Shown here in pieces: positions 58,112 to 64,000 of a stretch of 64,000 nucleotides of DNA. The first letter of the stretch is position 1. Every line of letters starts with the position of its first letter. The notes beneath the pieces were generated by a model. It was not told the DNA's origin. It saw only the letters and a list, made by a program, of their open reading frames with translations, and did no database searches. The DNA lies in assembly GCA_028751875.1 (NCBI GenBank), contig CM054162.1:617959-681958 (forward strand), given 5' to 3'. Made by a program: the position numbers and the translations under genes. This DNA comes from Rapana venosa. Its lineage: Eukaryota > Mollusca > Gastropoda > Neogastropoda > Muricidae.

Positions 58112-59028
58112 AGCAACGTAGAAGTTGTATCTAATGTTTTGGACTAGGGTGGGTTTCGGTGCTGTGTGTTAGGGGCGATAGGCAGACTGAAAAGTGGATA
58201 GAAGATTCATTGGATGAAGGTGATGTTTGAACTGTTTGAGAACTACTTTTTCTAGTACTTTAGAGACAATAGTGTAAGTGTGAGTCAGCCTATATTCTTC
58301 AGAATTGTTGGGATCGAGGTCGTGCTTTTTCGAGAGGGTGTGACTATTGCTGTTTTAAGAGCTGATGGAAAATTTTCCTGACTGAAGGAGATGAGTTTAC
58401 TATTTTAGTGATAATAGCACAAGTTTTGGAAAGGCTTTGTGAGAAAATGGAGAGGTATTGGGATCAAGGTCGCATGATTTTATAGTTCATTCTCCTTCAG
58501 ATTGTCAGATTTCTTTTTCACTAGTGGATGAAGGATAAAGTGAGGTAGCCAGTGAATGGGGGTAGGAGGCGCAGGCTTGGAATTGAGTTTGATCAAGTCT
58601 GGTGCGTATGTTTCGAACTTTGTCTGAACAAGAAGGCAGAAAAAATGGATGGAAGTTCAGATCAGGCTGTGTGTTAGGCAGAGGGCGTGTTTTTGGCAGA
58701 TCCAATAGGAGATTGAGGTGAGGGAAAAAAAGAGTTTTTATGGATTGTAGCACAGAGGATTTTGGGATTAGGAGTCTGTCTTTGTGTAATGGATTAAGAG
58801 TTTGACTTTGTTTATTTGTTTTCGGGAATAAAGCTTGTTTGTTGATTTCGGTTTTTTAGACTTCCGCCACTGCAGTTCTAGTTGACGGCGTTGCGCTTCC
58901 TATCAAGATGTCTTGTGTATATCATGGCGCACAGGTTGTCAGGGAGGAGGATGATCAGTAGGAGGTGCATGCTCATAAAGCAGTGTGGCGGAAGAATAAT
59001 GTTGTAGTGTTCAGAGAGGTCAGTGTGG

Positions 59029-59900
59029 TCAGAGGTTTGTGAAAAACGTTTGGAAGATTCTGGGAAGAGAAGGTATATGAATGTCTAAGGCATTAAGATT
59101 GCGACGCAGTAACATATTTCTTATTTCTGAGAGGTTTTTTGTGATGTTGAGATGGAAAAAGAATGGCGGAATGTTAGAATTGCAGTTAGTCGGTGACAGA
59201 AACAGATGTGACAAGATTGAATGATAGGCATTAGTAATCAGCCAGTCTAAAACTATGTCCAGATCTGTGCGTTGCTTATTTACCCAGTTTGAGAGAGAGA
59301 ATGGATTGGACAGAGAAAAGAGAAAGACGTTTGACATCTGGAGAAGACTGGTTGTCGATATGGAAGTTGAAGTCACCAAGAATTATAGTTTTGTGGGAGA
59401 GTTGCGGTAGTGGTCGTAGGAGTGGACTGGAATTCTTAGGTGAAAAAGAGAAGATGTTTGGTTGTTTTTACGGCTGGGAGGTGGGTAGGTGGACGGTAAA
59501 AGGCACGCAGATAGAATAGATGTGGCCAGGTTGGTTGAGAATGATTTCGCTAAACTTCCAAAAAGACTCATTTGAGAATTGAAGGTTGTGTCTTGAAAGA
59601 AAGAGATGGTTCCAAGATGTCTCTTGAGAATGGATGGCAATCCCACTCCTGTGAGAGTCGGGTGCAAGAAATGGGTTTTATATCCAGGAGGGAGTCAGCT
59701 GTTTTAATTTTAAGACTCATGGCCATGTGGTTTAAGCCAAGTTTCGGTTTGAGGAAGGTTTAAGTCAATGTTTTTTTCCAGAGTAGAAATCAGATATATG
59801 TAGTCGGCTTTTCCATTTGACAGACAGACTGCACATTGGAACAAACAATCTTGAAGGAGATCCTGAAGTGTGGAGAGTTGAAGATGATAGTGGTGAAGGT
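59029..59900 (-). pseudogene. AP-type endonuclease of LINE B copy 5
   Basis: Broken minus frames contain IVCSNVQSVC (N-terminal strand), LTETWL or its shifted equivalent (catalytic E), GDFNFHIDNQSSPD, LDIVLDWLITNA, and the post-domain LSEIRNMLLRRNLNALDI. This is the only family B copy in the window that retains the endonuclease. Confidence 0.75.
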
Positions 59901-61739
59901 TTGGACCAAGCAGCAGAGGACGAAGGCGATGGTGGAGATGCGGCTAGCGGAAAGAAAGACAAGCGTTTGGATGGTGAATCAGGATAGAGATGGTGAAAGA
60001 ACATTTGAGGTCAACACGCTGACAAACAGTCTGAAATAGGGACACACGCTGAACAAACAGTATGACATAGGGACAAAACACGCTGAACAAACAGTTGAAT
60101 AGGGTCAACACGCAGGCAGCAGGCTGCATGGTTGCTCAGGCCAGGAGAGTGGGGGAAACAAGGATGCGTTTTTCAGTAACGGGGGTCCGGGGGTTTGATG
60201 GGGTGGGGCGACCATTGCTTCCAGAACCAAAGAACATAGGCCCAGGTGACAGAGGACAGACAGCCAACAAGAAAAGAAGGATCATGACAGCAACACAGTG
60301 ACATGACAGATGGTTGCTCTTCTTCATCTTGCGGATGTTCAGTAGGGTCATGTCACGTGGTCAGCACAAGCTTTTTTTCTTTGTACCACAGGTACGATGG
60401 CACGCCTCGTGAGGTGGGGAAACTGCCAGTTGGGCGGTGTTTTCTGTGAGGGTTTCACCTGTGATGAACCGCTGCTGTGGGAGCAACCACTGGACAGAAG
60501 CAGGAGTCGGGAGAGGGGGGGGTGTTCCTGCCCTGACGTGGACCTCTTGTTCTCTGGACTGGCAGTTCTAGTTGGGGGGCGGAAGGATGGGAGTTAAGGA
60601 CTCGCGTATACGTGTCCGCAATTGGATATCCCAGTGAATCCACGACTGGCCAATGGCTGTGCAGGAGAAAGTTCAGGGTTACCATCGCCGTGGACGTAGG
60701 TGGAACAATCTCCTAGTAGCACTGTGCAGGGCGAGGCCAGTCTCCACTAGCGGACAACCCAGTAGCATGAGCAGGGGAGGCCAGTATCCAATAAGCTATG
60801 TAGTTACTTGGCATACCAAGATGGGGGTGGTGTGGACCGTCCACTCTGCAGCAAGGAGGACAAGAATAGCTAGGAACAGGCTTGACCACTCCACGTCTGG
60901 TCTTTTCTGATTAAGGTGGAAAACTTGTATACTGAATGGAATGACCCCGTCTTCATAACTTCGATCTTTCATTTGATTTTTTGTGTGTTTGACAGAAGCT
61001 TTTGTTAATGGAATCCTTGATTTTCTGGAACTTCTACAGACTTCATTAAGTTTATGCACAGGCTTTGAGAATCATACATTGAAGGAACCTCGGTGTGTGT
61101 TGTGTTATTAGTTTTAAAACATAGCTTACAATCAGTTGGTTAAAAAAATCAAACTAGACTGTAACAATGTCGTAGAGCAGTAAAATTGGGTTCTGAAATG
61201 TACTGAATTACTGACACCGATGTTGTTTTAGCGGGTTGCTATGTTGTCACCTGAGGGAGTGGTCTCGTATTAAACACTGTCCTAAAAAGATGGTATATCA
61301 ATTTTGGTAAGAAAGTGTATTGCTCAACTGTTAGACATTATGATTTTTATTTTATGTGGTTGTGTGTGGCGATTTTGCATCCTTGAAACAGGATCAAATC
61401 AAGCAAAATTGAAGGTATATGGTAAATGTTGACCAACTTTATTTTTGTTAGTGAGATATTGAGCAGGTGCTTACACAAACTACAAAGATAATAACAGTAG
61501 AAACTCTTTGTGGATTTTTTTTTTCAGCATTTTATATGAATGGATTTTGCAATAGTGGACAGATAGAGCGTGAGAATTATAAATGTTTTCTCACTGCATG
61601 GATGTAGCGTTAAGGATTTTTTTCTTGTTCCCCAGTGCTTTTCACAGATCTGTGATAATCAGCTTTATATTTTTAAGTGAACTAATGATTTGAGCCATTA
61701 AATTGTAGCTGAATAATTGTAACAGAAATATTTTACCAA

Positions 61740-63250
61740 ACTGAGGGAAGAAGTGGAAGAAGCATCCGCAGCTTACCATTAGAAAGTCCATATGAGCAGA
61801 CAACATACCAGCAGAGCTGCTCATGCGATGGTGGCAAAACAGTTAGACTCATGTTACAAGCTATCTTGTCAGAAGGGATTTGGGAGCAATAACAGTGGCC
61901 AACAGAATGAAATTCATCCTCATAATACCCATGCCCAGAAGGGGATTTACGCACAATGCCAAAAACTATAGAAACAATCAGCCTCATCAGCCACGCCAGC
62001 ATGATCATGATCAAAGTTATTTTGAATCGACTCAAGAAGGAGGCAGAAGAACACCTTGCAGAGGAACAAGCTGGGTTCAGGGCAGGCAGGAGCACAATCG
62101 AACAGATTTGTAACTGCCACATCCTGATGGAAAATCATCTTCAACATCAGAGAGACCTGTTCCACAACTTCATCGACTTCAAGAAGGCTTTCGACAGAGT
62201 ATGGCACGAAGGCCTGTGGCAGGTCCTCAGAATGTTTGGCATTGAAGAAGGACTAGTGCAAACCATTCAAGCACTATACAACACTGCAAGCAGTGCAGTC
62301 CTTCTGAACAATCAGGTCGGAGACTACTTCAAAACCACAGTTGGGGTCCAACAAGGATGCCTGTTATCTCCAGTCCTGTTTAATCTGTTCTTAGAAAACA
62401 TTATGAGAGACTTCCACTCTACCATCTCCATTGGTGGCAGACCCCTCAACAACTTGCGGTTTGCCAATGACATTGACCTCATGGGCGGAAGTAACACAGA
62501 GCTGCAAGATCTTACGACCAGACTTGAGAACAGAGCTGGAGCATATGGGATGGAGGTGGGCTCGGAGAAAAGTAAAGTACTTGTGAACAGCACGAGCAAC
62601 GCCACCGCTAAAATTTACATGAACGGCCAGCAACTGGAGGAGGTAGATGCTTTTAAATACCTTGGCGCTACACTCACAAAGGACGTGCGATCAACGACAG
62701 GAAATAAAGTCGGGGACTAGTCTTTGGCAATCTTCCATGACAAAAACTCACCACCATATGGAAAAGTAAAGGTCAGTTTCCTAATCAAACCTAAAGCTTA
62801 CAAAGGCCTAATTCGGGACTTCCTGCTGATAAAAGTAAAAGTGGGAAACGCAAAGCAATCCGTCATTTGAACAAAATGCCATAGAAAACTGTGGGGCTTT
62901 ACCTGGAGAGACGAAAGACAAGGGAATTGTAAAGAGTCAAATAACCAGCTGGCGGTCCACAGGAACCCCTTCTCACTATCGTAAAGAAGAAAAAAGCGGG
63001 CTTGGTTCTGCCACAAAAATTGCAAAAACAGTACTGCAGGGACACTTCGAAGGTTTGGCAGAAAAGGGGAAGACAAAACAAGTCATGGATGGAAAATTTA
63101 TCAGAGAATGGACCAGGAGAAGGGGATTGACACTATGCGCAAAAAGCCGAGGCCGAGATGGATGGAGGAGGTTACCAATGCTCGTCTTTGTGTCCCTCAC
63201 GACGGCCAAGGCACGGGATGATGATGAGATGATGATTGGTTGTAAGTGAT
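61740..63250 (+). pseudogene. LINE D (RTE-like) RT, block 2 copy
   Basis: One open frame of 254 codons (61956-62720) spans most of the RT: AEEQAGFRAGRSTIEQI, HNFIDFKKAFDRVWHEGLW (motif A), VGVQQGCLLSPVLFNLFLEN (motif B region), RFANDIDLMGG (motif C; FAND at 62460-62471 where FADD is expected), and VDAFKYLGATLTKD. The C-terminal region continues in broken frames to about 63240 with DGWRRL. The D-to-N change in the catalytic box predicts an inactive enzyme despite the open frame. No endonuclease is present upstream. Confidence 0.9.
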
Positions 63251-63499
63251 TGTCTTTTTTCCCTGGCATTTACCAGTGGAAATGACATGGCAATGGAACC
63301 TAAACCTGCAGAAAGCTTGACTTAGCACTGAGAAAGGAAGTAGTGTGGCAGAAGAAAATGTATGATGATGTAGGAGAGTATGAGAGGAAAACGGGAACTG
63401 AGAAGGTTTAAAGGAAAAGCTTCCATAAAGCTTATGAACTTACAACTGTGGATGGTTAATGAAGTTTTTGTATCTTTGTTCAAGAATTTGTATAGTGAG

Positions 63500-64000
63500 G
63501 GGCATTTTATGCTTAGAGTTGTTGGCAAGAAAAAGAAAAAATGTTGATGTGTGGTTTGACTATGAAAGTGGGCAAAAGAGAAAAAAAAAGAAAAGGGATT
63601 GTTGAAGAATGTTCAAAGAACAATACTAGAAAATAGGAAAACAAATTTGAAAGACCCGTATGTGAGAGAACAATTGAATATGAAAAATTAAGAAGGCAAA
63701 AAAAAACCATGAATATTGAAGAAACACAAATTTTAAAATCTGAAGGATTATTAAATGATCAAGACTGTTTTGGTCAGTGATTAGGACAGTAAACAGAAGA
63801 GCTTAGTTAAAATTTAAAATTCACTTTAAATTTTCCCATGCTGCTTTCAGAGTTTTTGACTAACGCGACAGTGGAGCCAATTCTGCGAGAAACTGACCAA
63901 GTAAGGTCTTTATTTGTTGTTTCTGTTGATACAAGGAAGTAATGACACACAAAAAGGCTTAGAAGTCACAAAAGTGCTTGGCCTGATAAAATTATTGGTG
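63500..64000 (+). mobile_element. LINE family C, copy 3, start only
   Basis: Matches 37230-37700 (YVREQLNM linker; LGLIKLLV in a shifted frame for the PDKIIG block). It continues past the window end. Confidence 0.75.

Larger units (their letters stand above)
56646..60008 (-). mobile_element. LINE family B, copy 5, the most complete
   Basis: Minus strand, 3.36 kb. The (TTA)n-type tail lies at 56646-56675, a CA microsatellite in the 3' UTR at 56818-56875, thumb region around 57000-57500, catalytic YADD at 57797-57808, [10 protein letters not shown] (motif A region) near 58060-58090, and the endonuclease at 59029-59900 with ETWL, GDFNFHID (about 59350-59382), DLDIVLDWLITNA and the NITKNLSEIRN segment. 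Upstream of 59900 is a Ser/Pro-rich stretch of unclear role. All main domains of a CR1/L2-like ORF2 are represented, but frameshifts occur every few hundred bases. Confidence 0.9.
55855..64000 (+). repeat. Direct duplication, block 2
   Basis: Collinear copy of 32972-37710, beginning at the gap and still matching at the window end. The order is the same: lead segment, CA microsatellite (56140-56290), minisatellite, anonymous 1.6 kb, LINE D, start of LINE C. It differs by the LINE B insertion (56646-60008), by a ~48-bp local tandem duplication (about 60706-60790), and by many small indels. Confidence 0.9.

Noticed and set aside
62324..62633. Minus-strand frames opposite LINE D RT, and likewise opposite other LINE coding blocks
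   Set aside because: Antisense shadows of recognisable RT coding sequence.

Overview
The window is eukaryotic, intergenic-type DNA from an animal genome, most likely a marine gastropod or another mollusc. This rests on the mix of non-LTR retrotransposons, a SINE whose 3' half looks like one I recall from molluscs, very abundant CA/TC microsatellites, and one rhodopsin-class GPCR of the molluscan orphan/chemoreceptor type. I see no bacterial features and no rRNA, tRNA or CRISPR. Two 500-N scaffold gaps lie at 9155-9654 and 55355-55854.

Layout. 1-17 kb: a composite inverted repeat. Arm 1 (1-1215) matches, in reverse, 9655-9964 plus 15362-16290. The second arm is split by a 5.4-kb L1-like retrotransposon (9965-15361) flanked by GTGGTAA duplications, so arm 1 is its empty site. 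Between the arms lie a SINE, microsatellites and a LINE with an SGNH-hydrolase ORF1 (4005-9130), whose consensus is badly corrupted by homopolymer-like runs. 17-20 kb: a 53-bp minisatellite and a CR1/L2-like LINE (family B, copy 1). 20.3-27.0 kb: the only recognisable host gene, a class A GPCR. Its TM7 is broken by a 5.7-kb tandem array of about 106 copies of a 53/56-bp unit that is itself GPCR coding sequence; the NFFVYY segment resumes after the array. 28.4-31.7 kb: a nearly complete but broken LINE (family E, minus). 32.9-42.5 kb: block 1 of a direct duplication (satellite, RTE-like LINE D, LINE C), then LINE B copy 2 and a second LINE C piece. 44-52 kb: four unrelated minisatellites placed end to end (31, 20, 18 and 41 bp), with LINE B copies 3 and 4. 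53.8-55.3 kb: an RT fragment and CA-rich DNA. 55.9-64.0 kb: block 2 of the direct duplication, now carrying LINE B copy 5 inside the satellite that is uninterrupted in block 1.

There is no operon-like logic. The biology is repeat dynamics: LINE insertions with empty sites elsewhere in the same window, LINEs landing in or next to minisatellites, and a minisatellite born inside a receptor exon. Both N gaps sit at edges of duplicated blocks, and divergence between copies is dominated by small indels, so part of the duplication may be unpurged haplotypes or noisy-read assembly rather than true paralogy.
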